Assembly (NCBI RefSeq): GCF_049985285.1
Contig: NZ_JBNIEU010000001.1
Span: 868,001 to 932,000, forward strand
Length of the DNA stretch: 64,000 nt
Origin: Aestuariirhabdus sp049985285
GTDB taxonomy: Bacteria > Pseudomonadota > Gammaproteobacteria > Pseudomonadales > Aestuariirhabdaceae
Direction of reading: 5' to 3'
Part shown: piece by piece, positions 52,854-61,574 of the stretch
Numbering within the stretch: position 1 is the stretch's first letter
Layout: every line of letters starts with the position of its first letter
Notes under the pieces: model-generated
Database searches by the model: none
The model's input: the letters and a program-made list of their open reading frames with translations, nothing else
What the model was told of the DNA's origin: nothing
Position numbers and translations under genes: made by a program

Positions 52854-53749
52854 GACTCGCCCTCCATCTCTTTAGCTTGGTAGTGGTGGAACCAGGCGAT
52901 CGGCACACTCAACAGCACCAACATAACAATCGCCAGGGACGCCGCGATGGGCCAGTCTCGGTTGTTAAAGAACTCCTGCCACAGCACCTTACCGATCATC
53001 AGGGTCTCGGGTCCACCGAGCAGTTCAGGGATTACAAACTCACCCACGACGGGAATAAACACCAACATGGAACCGGCAATAATACCTGCCTTCGAAAGCG
53101 GTAAGGTGATCGTTGCAAAGGTTTTCCAGGGGCGAGCACCCAAGTCTGAAGAGGCTTCCAACAAACTGTGATCCAGCTTCACCAGGTTCGCGTAAAGCGG
53201 GAGAACCATAAAAGGAAGATAGGCGTACACGATACCGACATACACCGCGAAGTTGGTGTTGAGCATCATAATGGGTTGATCGATGATACCGATCCCCATC
53301 AGCATGTTGTTGATCAGGCCGTTATTTTTGAGGATTCCAATCCAGGCGTAGATTCGAATTAGAAAACTGGTCCATGAGGGTAACAACACCAATAGCAACA
53401 GAACGGTTTTCAGTTTGTCGTCGGCCCGCGCCATGGCGTAAGCCATCGGATAGCCTAATAGCAAACAAAACAGGGTGGAAAAAAACGCAATTTTTACCGA
53501 TCCCCAATAGGCCGCGATGTATAGATCGTCGCCGGTCAGAAAAATATAGTTGCCCAGGTTGAGTACCACCGTGAGTGTTTCGTCAACGTAACGAAACACG
53601 TCGGTATAGGGCGGAATAGCAATCTCTGCTTCCGAAAAGCTGATTTTTGCCACCAGCGCAAAGGGCACCATGAAGAAGAGCGCTAGCCAGGTGTAGGGAA
53701 TCCCTATCACCAGCGAACGCCCGCTGGGTATAAGTTTTCTCAGTTTCAT
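52850..53749 (-). CDS. potH: Polyamine ABC transporter permease (PotH/SpuG-type)
   Basis: A 299-residue permease. It begins with a basic tip (KLRKLIPSGR) and a helix YTWLALFFMVPFALVAKISF. The coupling loop is LLEASSDLGARPWKTFATITLPLSKAG, and the permease core is YAYLPFMVLPLYANL with PVVGEFVIPELLGG. It pairs with PotI to form the translocation pore and overlaps both potG and potI by four bases, so the three are translationally coupled. Confidence 0.93.
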   Translation of the reverse strand: MKLRKLIPSGRSLVIGIPYTWLALFFMVPFALVAKISFSEAEIAIPPYTDVFRYVDETLTVVLNLGNYIFLTGDDLYIAAYWGSVKIAFFSTLFCLLLGYPMAYAMARADDKLKTVLLLLVLLPSWTSFLIRIYAWIGILKNNGLINNMLMGIGIIDQPIMMLNTNFAVYVGIVYAYLPFMVLPLYANLVKLDHSLLEASSDLGARPWKTFATITLPLSKAGIIAGSMLVFIPVVGEFVIPELLGGPETLMIGKVLWQEFFNNRDWPIAASLAIVMLVLLSVPIAWFHHYQAKEMEGES

Positions 53750-54915
53750 GATGTCAGTACCACGCAGCTTTCTGGTTCCCAGCTGATGTAGACCTTATCT
53801 TCCCAGGTAGGGCGCCCCATTTTTCGCTCAATATTGGAAAAGGTAGACTGAACTATTTTTCCGGATGCGAGTTTGATGTAGTACACAGAGTGCCCTCCCA
53901 GATAAGCAATATCACTCACCACACCTGCACACCAATTACTCTCTTGATCTGGCTCCTCGCGGCTAATCTCTATTTTTTCAGGTCTAATCGCGACATGGAC
54001 ACGGGCGTTATCCTCTCCTGTGGTGATACCGTGATTAATAAAAATTTTCTTCTCCATATCCACGGGCTGGATGGTCACGTAGCCCGCTTCATCTTCATCG
54101 ATATCACCGTCAAATATATTTACGGAGCCGATAAACTCAGCCGTCATGCGAGAATTTGGGGTTTCATAGATATCGACCGGCGATCCGATCTGAACGATCT
54201 CCCCTTGATCCATGATGCCGATACGATCGGCCATAGTCATTGCTTCTTCCTGATCGTGCGTCACCATCACGCAGGTGACACCGACCTCTTCCAAAATCTG
54301 TACGACTTCGAGCTGCATCTGGGTACGCAGCTTCTTGTCCAATGCCCCCATCGGCTCATCGAGCAATAGCAGCTTGGGTCTCTTTGCCAGGCTTCTCGCC
54401 AGGGCGACGCGCTGACGCTGTCCGCCGGACAACTGGTGGGGTTTACGGCGTGCGTAGTCGCTCATATGAACAAGCCGTAATAGCTCATCCACACGTTCCT
54501 TAATCTTTGCCTTGGGAATTCTGTCTTGCTTAAGGCCAAAGGCGATATTGTCCGCCACACTCATGTGAGGAAACAGCGCATAGGACTGAAACATCATATT
54601 GATCGGCCGCTCATAGGGCGGTAGATCGGTTATGTCTTCTCCATCCAGGAAGACTCGCCCGGCAGTGGGTTTTTCAAAGCCGGCCAGCATCCGTAACAGT
54701 GTCGACTTGCCTGATCCTGAACCGCCTAAAAGAGCAAAAATCTCACCTTCTTTAATGCTCAAGGAGACATCATCGACGGCCGTCGCTTCATCAAATTGCT
54801 TGGTGATCTTCTCAATCGCCAACAGGGTTGGTTTTTCTTTTTGTTGTTTTTCCTGAGTGCTACTACCTGCGTCAGTAGATTGTTCGGATGCTTGCAATTC
54901 CGATGAAACCGCCAT
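53746..54915 (-). CDS. potG: Polyamine ABC transporter ATP-binding protein (PotG/SpuF-type)
   Basis: A 389-residue ATPase with an N-terminal extension of about 30 Ser/Gln/Lys-rich residues. Walker A GGSGSGKS is at about 64-71; MFQSYALFPHMSVADNIAFGL, signature LSGGQRQRVALARSLAKRP and Walker B LLLLDEPMGALDKKLR are intact. A C-terminal TOBE-like regulatory domain spans about 290-389. It energises putrescine import. It lies 76 bases after potF and overlaps potH. Confidence 0.94.
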   Translation of the reverse strand: MAVSSELQASEQSTDAGSSTQEKQQKEKPTLLAIEKITKQFDEATAVDDVSLSIKEGEIFALLGGSGSGKSTLLRMLAGFEKPTAGRVFLDGEDITDLPPYERPINMMFQSYALFPHMSVADNIAFGLKQDRIPKAKIKERVDELLRLVHMSDYARRKPHQLSGGQRQRVALARSLAKRPKLLLLDEPMGALDKKLRTQMQLEVVQILEEVGVTCVMVTHDQEEAMTMADRIGIMDQGEIVQIGSPVDIYETPNSRMTAEFIGSVNIFDGDIDEDEAGYVTIQPVDMEKKIFINHGITTGEDNARVHVAIRPEKIEISREEPDQESNWCAGVVSDIAYLGGHSVYYIKLASGKIVQSTFSNIERKMGRPTWEDKVYISWEPESCVVLTS

Positions 54916-54991
54916 GATTCGGGATCTCCGAGATAAATTAAAATGGATGAAAAGCGGCCACAGCGCGAACTTGCGCTATGGCCGGATCCGC

Positions 54992-56095
54992 TTACTGGCC
55001 GGACTTTACCTTCGTCCAGGCACGCGTCACGATACGATCAATCTTCTTGGGAAGAACCTTGAAGGGATACAGGTTCTTCGCCGCTTCCGGGGTGGGGTAG
55101 ATACCAGGATTAGCGGTAATTTCCGGATCAACCAACTTGGTCGCTGCCGCATTACCGTTTGCATAAGCGACGTAATCGGAGATGCCTGCCATAACCTCAG
55201 GCTCGAGCAGGTAGTTGAGGAACTCGTAAGCCTCGTCCACGTTTTTGGCGTCGGTCGGCATAGCAAGCATATCAAACCACATGCCCGCGCCCTCTTTCGG
55301 GATTACGTATTCAACGGTTACACCGTTTTCAGCTTCGGCGGCACGATCCGCTGCTTGCAGCACGTCTCCAGACCATCCCACGGCCACACAAATATCGCCA
55401 TTGGCAAGATCAGAGATATACTTGGAGGAGTGGAAATAGGTAATGTACGGGCGCACGCTGAGCAAAAGCTCGGTAGCAGCCTCATAGTCAGCCTTGTTGG
55501 TGCTGTTCGGATCCTTACCCAGGTACTTCAACGCCGCAGGCATCATCTCCGTTGGTGCGTCCAACACAGCAACACCACAGGAAGCCAGCTTTTTCATGTT
55601 CTCAGGCTTGAACAGAATGTCCCAGCTATCTACCGGGACATCGCCCAAAGCGGCTTTTACTTTGTCCGGGTTAAAACCGATACCGGTTGTTCCCCACAGG
55701 TAGGGGTACGAGAATTTGTTACCTGGATCGTATACTTCCAGGTTTTTCATCATCGCTGAATCCAGGTTACCCCAATTGCTCAATTTTGCGCGGTCGAGCT
55801 CCTGAAATGCGCCGGCCTTGGCCTGGCGTGCGAGGAAAGACGCTGAGGGGACTACAATATCAAACCCGGAGCCCCCAGAGAGCAGCTTGGCTTCCAGAAC
55901 CTCATTGGAATCGAATACATCGTAGGTCACCTTAATGCCGGTTTTCTGTTCGAAATTGGCGATGGTGTCTTCGGCAATATAATCGGACCAGTTATAAACG
56001 TGGAGTACTCGGTCTGCAGCAACCGCCTGACCTCCTGCTGCTAGAGCGCAGGCAGCGGTAAGGCTGATAACACTGCTCTTAATCACATTCTTCAT
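54992..56095 (-). CDS. potF: Periplasmic polyamine-binding protein (PotF/SpuD/SpuE-type)
   Basis: A 367-residue solute-binding protein with a signal peptide (ISLTAACALAAGGQAVAA). The mature part starts DRVLHVYNWSDYIAEDTI, where WSDY residues contact the ligand in this family. VVPSASFLARQ, LWGTTGIGFNPDKV and IPKEGAGMWFDMLAMP are further marks. Putrescine is likely, but spermidine cannot be excluded. P. aeruginosa has two adjacent binding proteins (SpuD and SpuE); only one is present here. Confidence 0.93.
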   Translation of the reverse strand: MKNVIKSSVISLTAACALAAGGQAVAADRVLHVYNWSDYIAEDTIANFEQKTGIKVTYDVFDSNEVLEAKLLSGGSGFDIVVPSASFLARQAKAGAFQELDRAKLSNWGNLDSAMMKNLEVYDPGNKFSYPYLWGTTGIGFNPDKVKAALGDVPVDSWDILFKPENMKKLASCGVAVLDAPTEMMPAALKYLGKDPNSTNKADYEAATELLLSVRPYITYFHSSKYISDLANGDICVAVGWSGDVLQAADRAAEAENGVTVEYVIPKEGAGMWFDMLAMPTDAKNVDEAYEFLNYLLEPEVMAGISDYVAYANGNAAATKLVDPEITANPGIYPTPEAAKNLYPFKVLPKKIDRIVTRAWTKVKSGQ

Positions 56096-56238
56096 AGGGT
56101 TTTCCTGTTTCGGGTTATAGTTATATGAAGGCTAACTATTGCTAACAATGCTCGAGTCAGTCAATAGTGCTGTCCTTTCTTTAATCCTAATCGGTTCAAC
56201 AGTTACGGTTTTAAGTTTTTCTCCTATCTCGGTTGATT

Positions 56239-56257
56239 GGAGCAGCGCCGCTGCTCC
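56239..56257. other. Hairpin between the aminotransferase and potF genes
   Basis: A perfect 8-bp stem GGAGCAGC/GCTGCTCC (56239-56246 and 56250-56257) with loop GCC, in the 198-base gap between spuC and potF on the minus strand. No T-run follows on the minus strand, so it may stabilise or attenuate the operon transcript rather than end it. Confidence 0.5.
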
Positions 56258-56293
56258 TTCCCTTGCTTGATCAATAGACCCTTTTTATCCGGG

Positions 56294-57673
56294 TCAGATG
56301 ACACCCAACTCCTTTGCAGTCAGATCCAGGCAATATTTTGCTTTCTCGATCAACTCATCGATCTCGGCTTTGGTAATCACCAGAGGTGGCGAGATAATCA
56401 TGGTGTCGCCGGTCGCCCGCATCACCAAACCATTGTTAAAACAGAAATCGCGGCACAACGTTCCCGCCGACCCTTTGTCGTCAAAACGAGTCCGCGCAGC
56501 CTTATCGTTGGTCAATTCGAGTGCGCCAACCAGGCCAACACCCCGCACTTCACCCACCAGGGGGTGATCTGCCAATTCGTGCCAGCGCTGTTGCAGATAG
56601 GGGCCTGTCTCCTCTCGAACACGGTCCACAATACCCTCATCCTTCAGGATGCGAATATTCTCTGCCGCTACCGCCGCCGCAACAGGATGTCCAGAATAAG
56701 TGTAGCCATGATTAAACTCGCCACCTTCGTCGATCAGGGTTCTCGCAACGCGCTCACCAACCACTACGCCCCCGATGGGCAGGTAGCCCGAGGATAGCCC
56801 CTTGGCGATCGGCATCAGGTCTGGTTTGAGGTCATAGAGATCGCTTCCGAACCACTCCCCTGTGCGGCCAAAACCGCAAATCACTTCGTCGATTACTAAC
56901 AATATTTCATATTTAGCCAGAATGCGCTTGATCTCAGGCCAATAGGTCTCTGGTGGCACGATGACGCCACCCGCCCCCTGAATGGGCTCGGCGATAAATG
57001 CACCGACGTTGTCTGCTCCCAGCTCCAGAATTTTGGCTTCCAGTGCCTGTGCAGCCTTAAGGCCGAACTCTTCTGGTGAGAGGTCGCCCCCCTCCTTAAA
57101 CCAATAGGGCTGGTCAATATGCACAATACCCGGGATCGGTAAGTCACCCTGCTCATGCATCCACGTCATTCCCCCCAGACTGGCGCCGGCTACGGTCGAG
57201 CCATGGTAGGCATTTATTCGGCTGATGATGGTTTTCTTCGAAGGCTTTCCCTTTACATCCCAGTAACGGCGCACCATGCGCAACACCGTATCGTTGGCTT
57301 CGGAACCCGAACCGCAGAAAAATACGTGCTGCATGTGGGCCGGAGTCACCTCGGCAATAAGCTGGGCCAACTCTACCGCCGGTTGGTGAGTCGTTTTAAA
57401 GAAAGCATTGTAGTAAGGCAACTGCTGCATCTGCTTAAAAGCAACCTCTGCCAACTCCTTGCGTCCATAGCCAATATTGACACACCAAAGCCCAGCCATG
57501 GCATCGAGCATTTTGTTGCCATTGCTGTCCCACAGGTATACACCTTCGGCCCGCTCAATGACGCGAGCACCCTCTTCCCCCAACTCTTTGAAATGGGTGA
57601 ACGGATGCAGATGATGATCTCGATCCAGTGCCTGCAATTGTGCGGTATCCAATGCTTTTATCTCCGTTGTCAT
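56294..57673 (-). CDS. spuC: Putrescine-pyruvate aminotransferase (SpuC-type)
   Basis: A 459-residue class III PLP aminotransferase. The PLP lysine is Lys291 in MPIAKGLSSGYLP. FCGSGSEANDTVLRMVRRYW, NAYHGSTVAGASLGG and LLVIDEVICGFGRTGEWFG are the cofactor-binding segments. It converts putrescine (or its derivatives) and pyruvate to the aminoaldehyde and alanine. It sits between the glutamylpolyamine synthetase and potF genes in a spu-like operon. GGTGAGAT precedes ATG 57673. Other omega-amino donors are possible. Confidence 0.93.
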   Translation of the reverse strand: MTTEIKALDTAQLQALDRDHHLHPFTHFKELGEEGARVIERAEGVYLWDSNGNKMLDAMAGLWCVNIGYGRKELAEVAFKQMQQLPYYNAFFKTTHQPAVELAQLIAEVTPAHMQHVFFCGSGSEANDTVLRMVRRYWDVKGKPSKKTIISRINAYHGSTVAGASLGGMTWMHEQGDLPIPGIVHIDQPYWFKEGGDLSPEEFGLKAAQALEAKILELGADNVGAFIAEPIQGAGGVIVPPETYWPEIKRILAKYEILLVIDEVICGFGRTGEWFGSDLYDLKPDLMPIAKGLSSGYLPIGGVVVGERVARTLIDEGGEFNHGYTYSGHPVAAAVAAENIRILKDEGIVDRVREETGPYLQQRWHELADHPLVGEVRGVGLVGALELTNDKAARTRFDDKGSAGTLCRDFCFNNGLVMRATGDTMIISPPLVITKAEIDELIEKAKYCLDLTAKELGVI

Positions 57674-57714
57674 ATCTCACCTACAGTTCTTGGGCGCTTG
57701 CTGCGCCACCGTTT

Positions 57715-59061
57715 TTATACCGTTAGCAACAGGTATTCGCGCTCCCAGGAGCTGATGACCCGTTTGAAGTTCTCATACTCCGCACGCTTGACCGCGACGT
57801 AGGCATTGATGAACTTTTCACCCAGCATTTTTTGCATGGTCTCGCAGCTTTCCATTTTATCCAGCGCGTGTTCGAGGTTGACCGGCATATTTTTATCGCG
57901 GATTTTATAGGCGCTGCCTTTAACGGGCGTGCTCGGTTTCAAACCCTCTTCGATACCCATGTACCCACACAACAGCGTCGCGGCCAGGGCAAGGTAAGGG
58001 TTCGCGTCGGCGCCGGCCAACCTGTTCTCGATACGGCGATTGGCAGGGCTGGAATCCGGCACCCGCAGGGCAACCGTGCGATTATCCTCTCCCCATTCAA
58101 CGTTAACTGGGGCCGATGTATCGGGCAGCAGGCGGCGGTAGGAGTTTACGTTGGGAGCAAACAGCGGCATGGTGCTTGGGATGTACTTCTGCAGGCCGGC
58201 GATGTAGTTCATAAACAGATCCGACGTGGAACCATCTTCATTACTAAAGAGATTCTTACCGGTCTTGGTGTCCAACAGACTCTGGTGGATGTGCATAGAG
58301 CTACCGGGCTCATCTTCCACCGGCTTAGCCATGAAGGTTGCGCGAACATCATGCTTCAAGGCCGCCTCACGCACTACCCTTTTAAACAAAAACACCTGGT
58401 CCGCCAGATTCACCGGTGCACCGTGAAGGAAGTTGATCTCCATCTGTGCGGTGCCCTCTTCGTGGATCAAAGTATCCACATCGAGCCCCATCGCTTCAGC
58501 GTAATCATAAACATCTTCAAACAGCGGGTCGTATTCGTTCGTTGCATCGATGCTAAAGGATTGACGCCCACTCTCCTGTCGGCCTGAACGCCCAACGGGC
58601 GGCTCCAGCGGCAGGTCCGGGTCGTTACTGGGCTTGGTCAGGTAAAACTCCAGCTCCGGCGCAACAATAGGGCTCCATCCTTTGGCATCGTAGAGCGCCA
58701 TCACTTTCTTGAGGATATTGCGTGGGCACAGCTCGACCGGGTTGCCCTGCTTATCATAGGTGTCATGAATGATCTGGGCGGTAGGCTCCAACGCCCAGGG
58801 AACCAGGAACATCGCGTTCTCATCGGGTTGCACGCGCATATCGATCTCTGCCGGGTCAACCAGCTTGTAGTAGAGGTCGTCCGCAACGTAATCACCGGTT
58901 ACACTTTGCAGGGCAACCGACTCCGGCAGGCGAATACCCCGCTCTTTCATAAATTTGTTTGCGGGCATAATTTTACCGCGGGCAATACCGGTGAAGTCCG
59001 CTACCAGACACTCAACTTCCGTAATGCCATTTTCTTTCAGCCAGCTTTCTATGGCTTTCAT
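57715..59061 (-). CDS. spuB: Gamma-glutamylpolyamine synthetase, glutamine synthetase-like (SpuB/PuuA-type)
   Basis: A 448-residue member of the glutamine synthetase superfamily that ligates glutamate to polyamines. Seen are a short beta-grasp N-domain (VECLVADFTGIARGKIMPA), APELEFYLTKP (metal and glutamate binding), HEEGTAQMEINFLHG, the loop AKPVEDEPGSSMHIHQSL and NRRIENRLAGADANPYLALAA. It lacks the adenylylation-loop sequence of GlnA. ATG 59061 follows GAGG. It starts 2 bases after the upstream hydrolase gene. Confidence 0.92.
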   Translation of the reverse strand: MKAIESWLKENGITEVECLVADFTGIARGKIMPANKFMKERGIRLPESVALQSVTGDYVADDLYYKLVDPAEIDMRVQPDENAMFLVPWALEPTAQIIHDTYDKQGNPVELCPRNILKKVMALYDAKGWSPIVAPELEFYLTKPSNDPDLPLEPPVGRSGRQESGRQSFSIDATNEYDPLFEDVYDYAEAMGLDVDTLIHEEGTAQMEINFLHGAPVNLADQVFLFKRVVREAALKHDVRATFMAKPVEDEPGSSMHIHQSLLDTKTGKNLFSNEDGSTSDLFMNYIAGLQKYIPSTMPLFAPNVNSYRRLLPDTSAPVNVEWGEDNRTVALRVPDSSPANRRIENRLAGADANPYLALAATLLCGYMGIEEGLKPSTPVKGSAYKIRDKNMPVNLEHALDKMESCETMQKMLGEKFINAYVAVKRAEYENFKRVISSWEREYLLLTV

Positions 59062-59063
59062 GA

Positions 59064-59849
59064 TTAACCTCGAGTCTTCTCGTGGATCCTCTGGCGGCAA
59101 GCGTCGCCAAAGGCCTTAAATATCGCTTGATAGAATGGGTGCTCGGCCACTTTCCACTCCGGGTGCCACTGCACAGCCAAGCTGAATGCAGGGGCACCTT
59201 CTACTGAGAAGGCTTCCACCAATCCGTCTTCAGCGATGGCCTCCACCCGCAAGCCATCGCCGAGGCGATCGACTCCCTGGGTGTGGAGCGAATTTACCAT
59301 CTGGGCACCCGACCCTACCAACGACTCGAGCACACCCCCGGCTTGTATGATCACGGGGTGGGCAACCGCGTATTGCTGGTCAATCGTTAGCTCCTTATCC
59401 TCACGATGCTCCTGGTAGCCGTCTACCTCGTGCAGGCGCTGGTGAAGAGAGCCTCCGAAGGCTACGTTCATCTCCTGAAACCCCCTGCAAACCGAGAGGA
59501 TAGGCACACCGCTGGCAATCGCTTCGCGGATCAGGGGCAGGGTCGTAGCGTCACGACCCAGGTCTAGCTCCGCCGGATCAACGCTGCTCTGGGCACCATA
59601 AAGGTGGGGTTGCACCATCGAATAGGAACCGGTTAACAGCAAACCATCCAGCCTCGCCAATGTTGCATGAACATCCAGCTCCTCGCCAAGGGATGGAATA
59701 ATCACTGGTAATACGTCGGAACCCGCTACCACGCCCGCAATGTATTTGTGGCCGGCAACATGGAAAGGATGAATGCCCAGTTGGCGGGTGCAGGCTGACA
59801 CGCCTACCAAAGGCTTACTCTGTGTGACCGGCTTGTTGTTGCTCGACAT
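59064..59849 (-). CDS. spuA: Gamma-glutamyl-GABA hydrolase, class I glutamine amidotransferase-like (SpuA/PuuD-type)
   Basis: A 261-residue hydrolase that would release GABA and glutamate from gamma-glutamyl-GABA. The nucleophile is Cys121 in LSVCRGFQEMNVAFGG, and the His/Glu pair is in QWHPEW near the end. Other marks are GVSACTRQLG and LLTGSYSMVQPHLYG. ATG 59849 is used; a GTG at 59894 would add 15 residues, and neither has a strong ribosome site. First gene of the minus-strand spu-like operon, facing the divergent second synthetase gene. Confidence 0.9.
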   Translation of the reverse strand: MSSNNKPVTQSKPLVGVSACTRQLGIHPFHVAGHKYIAGVVAGSDVLPVIIPSLGEELDVHATLARLDGLLLTGSYSMVQPHLYGAQSSVDPAELDLGRDATTLPLIREAIASGVPILSVCRGFQEMNVAFGGSLHQRLHEVDGYQEHREDKELTIDQQYAVAHPVIIQAGGVLESLVGSGAQMVNSLHTQGVDRLGDGLRVEAIAEDGLVEAFSVEGAPAFSLAVQWHPEWKVAEHPFYQAIFKAFGDACRQRIHEKTRG

Positions 59850-60122
59850 GATGGTGTTCACTTTGCTTAGCGTGATTTTTGTTCGATTTTTCACACGATA
59901 TCATTAAAAAAAAAACAACACAAAGATTCTTTTTTACCCCCATAAAAATCTCTCAAAGGCCTCAAAAACGAGCATAAAAACATCTCTTTGTACCTATATT
60001 GGTGCATAAAAGGTCGCTTTACCCCTACCCTCGCCAGGGGCATTGCTTGACTTTAATACCGGCTTAATATTCACTAAATATCACACAGTCATTGATAAAT
60101 ATATTTTACAATCAGGCAATCT
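59850..60122. promoter_or_regulatory. AT-rich divergent promoter region of the polyamine genes
   Basis: A 273-base gap, strikingly AT-rich with A- and T-runs (59904-59935), between spuA (minus) and spuI (plus). A plus-strand TTGACT at 60047-60052 is a possible -35 for spuI, but its -10 at 17 bases (TTCACT) is weak. I did not find a clear sigma-54 GG-GC element. It probably contains the control sites of both operons. Confidence 0.5.
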
Positions 60123-61496
60123 ATGAATAATTCAGCTTACGATAATGAGGGGCCCGAGTTTTTAGCAAAGCACCCTGAACTCACGACCATCGACCTGTTG
60201 ATTCCCGATATGAACGGCGTTATTCGAGGTAAGCGGGTTGATCCTTCTGTTCTCGAGAAAGCCTATAGCAAAGGCATCTGCCTGCCTGAATCTATTTTTT
60301 CGCTGGATATCCGCGGCAACACGGTAGAGGAAACCGGCGTCGGGCTCGCCACCGGGGATGCCGACAAATACTGCTACCCGATTCCCGGCACACTCTCTCT
60401 GGTGCCTTGGCAAAAACGCCCAACCGCCCAATTGCTGATGACGATGCATCACGCAGATCGCACCCCCATCACCATTAACCCCCGCCAGGTCTTGACCAAT
60501 GTCGTCGAGCGCTTCAAAGAGCTGGGTGTGAAGCCGGTGGTCGCCGTTGAGATGGAGTTTTACCTGCTGGATAAAGAGTTCTCGCCTGAGCTAACCCCCC
60601 AGCCGCCGATCTCTCCCGTCTCGGGGAAACGAGAAAGCAACACTCAGGTCTACTCCATGGATGACCTGGATGACTACGCAGAGTTTCTCGAAGACGTGAT
60701 CCATAGCGCCCAAAAACAGGGCATTCCTGCCGACACCATCATCGCCGAATACGCCCCCGGCCAGTTCGAAGTCAACCTTCACCACGTCGACGCCCCCCTG
60801 GCCGCCTGCGATCATGGCATTCTGCTTAAGCGAGTCATTAAAAGCATCGCCACCAAGCATGGGTTCGAAGCGACCTTTATGGCCAAGCCCTACCCGGATT
60901 TGGCAGGCAACGGCATGCACATCCATGTGAGCGTAATCAACGAAGCGGGCGACAACGCTTTTGCCGGCGAGGGTGGCGACAACTATGCCCCACTAATGAA
61001 ACAAGCGCTGGCAGGATTATTGGAGTTGATGCCGGCGTCAATGGCGCTATTTTGCCCTAACGTCAACAGCTACCGCCGTTTCTCTCCCGACTTCTACACC
61101 CCCAACACACCCAGCTGGGGAGTGGATAACCGTACAACCGCACTGCGCATTCCCGCTGGAGATCGTGCAGCGACCCGCATTGAACACCGGGTTTCCGGTG
61201 CCGATGCCAACCCCTACCTGGCGATGGCCTCCATTCTTGCCGGCATCCATCACGGCGTGACCAACCGACTGGAGTGCCAACCGGTGCTCAAGGGTAATGC
61301 CTATGAGCAGCTGGAACCGAGCCTCGCCGACAACCTGAGGGATGCCCTTCGCCTGCTGCAGGAGTCGGACCCCCTGCAGAGCTACCTGGGGGAAGAGTTC
61401 CTCAGCACCTACTGTATCTGCAAGGAACACGAAATGGTGGAGTTCGAAAAGTCGATCTCGGATCTGGAGTACAAGTGGTATTTGCGCACGGTCTAA
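60123..61496 (+). CDS. spuI: Second glutamine synthetase-like gamma-glutamylpolyamine synthetase (SpuI/PuuA-type)
   Basis: A 457-residue paralogue of the synthetase at 57715-59061. Family segments are IDLLIPDMNGVIRGKRVDP, VAVEMEFYLLDKEF, YAPGQFEVNLHHVDAPL, AKPYPDLAGNGMHIHVS and RIEHRVSGADANPYLAMAS. It would glutamylate putrescine or related amines. Its divergent placement opposite the spuA-like gene matches spuI in P. aeruginosa. The first dozen residues (MNNSAYDNEGPE) are a polar tail lacking in the paralogue. A strong terminator follows. Confidence 0.92.
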   Translation: MNNSAYDNEGPEFLAKHPELTTIDLLIPDMNGVIRGKRVDPSVLEKAYSKGICLPESIFSLDIRGNTVEETGVGLATGDADKYCYPIPGTLSLVPWQKRPTAQLLMTMHHADRTPITINPRQVLTNVVERFKELGVKPVVAVEMEFYLLDKEFSPELTPQPPISPVSGKRESNTQVYSMDDLDDYAEFLEDVIHSAQKQGIPADTIIAEYAPGQFEVNLHHVDAPLAACDHGILLKRVIKSIATKHGFEATFMAKPYPDLAGNGMHIHVSVINEAGDNAFAGEGGDNYAPLMKQALAGLLELMPASMALFCPNVNSYRRFSPDFYTPNTPSWGVDNRTTALRIPAGDRAATRIEHRVSGADANPYLAMASILAGIHHGVTNRLECQPVLKGNAYEQLEPSLADNLRDALRLLQESDPLQSYLGEEFLSTYCICKEHEMVEFEKSISDLEYKWYLRTV

Positions 61497-61520
61497 ACAG
61501 CCCGACCCGTGCAACATCCG

Positions 61521-61553
61521 AACCTCACGGGAAGAGATCCCGTGAGGTTTTTT
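61521..61553. terminator. Intrinsic terminator between spuI and purC
   Basis: A perfect 12-bp stem AACCTCACGGGA/TCCCGTGAGGTT (61521-61532 and 61538-61549) with loop AGAGA and TTTT after it, 25 bases past the spuI stop and 22 bases from the convergent purC stop. Confidence 0.93.
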
Positions 61554-61574
61554 AACCCGCAGGCAATCGTACTG

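Noticed and set aside
56239..56257. Hairpin before potF considered as an intrinsic terminator
   Set aside because: No T-run on the minus strand; recorded only as a hairpin.
59895..60122. Possible sigma-54 promoter or integration site suggested by AT-rich runs
   Set aside because: No GG/GC -24/-12 spacing found and no integrase, tRNA or direct repeats nearby.
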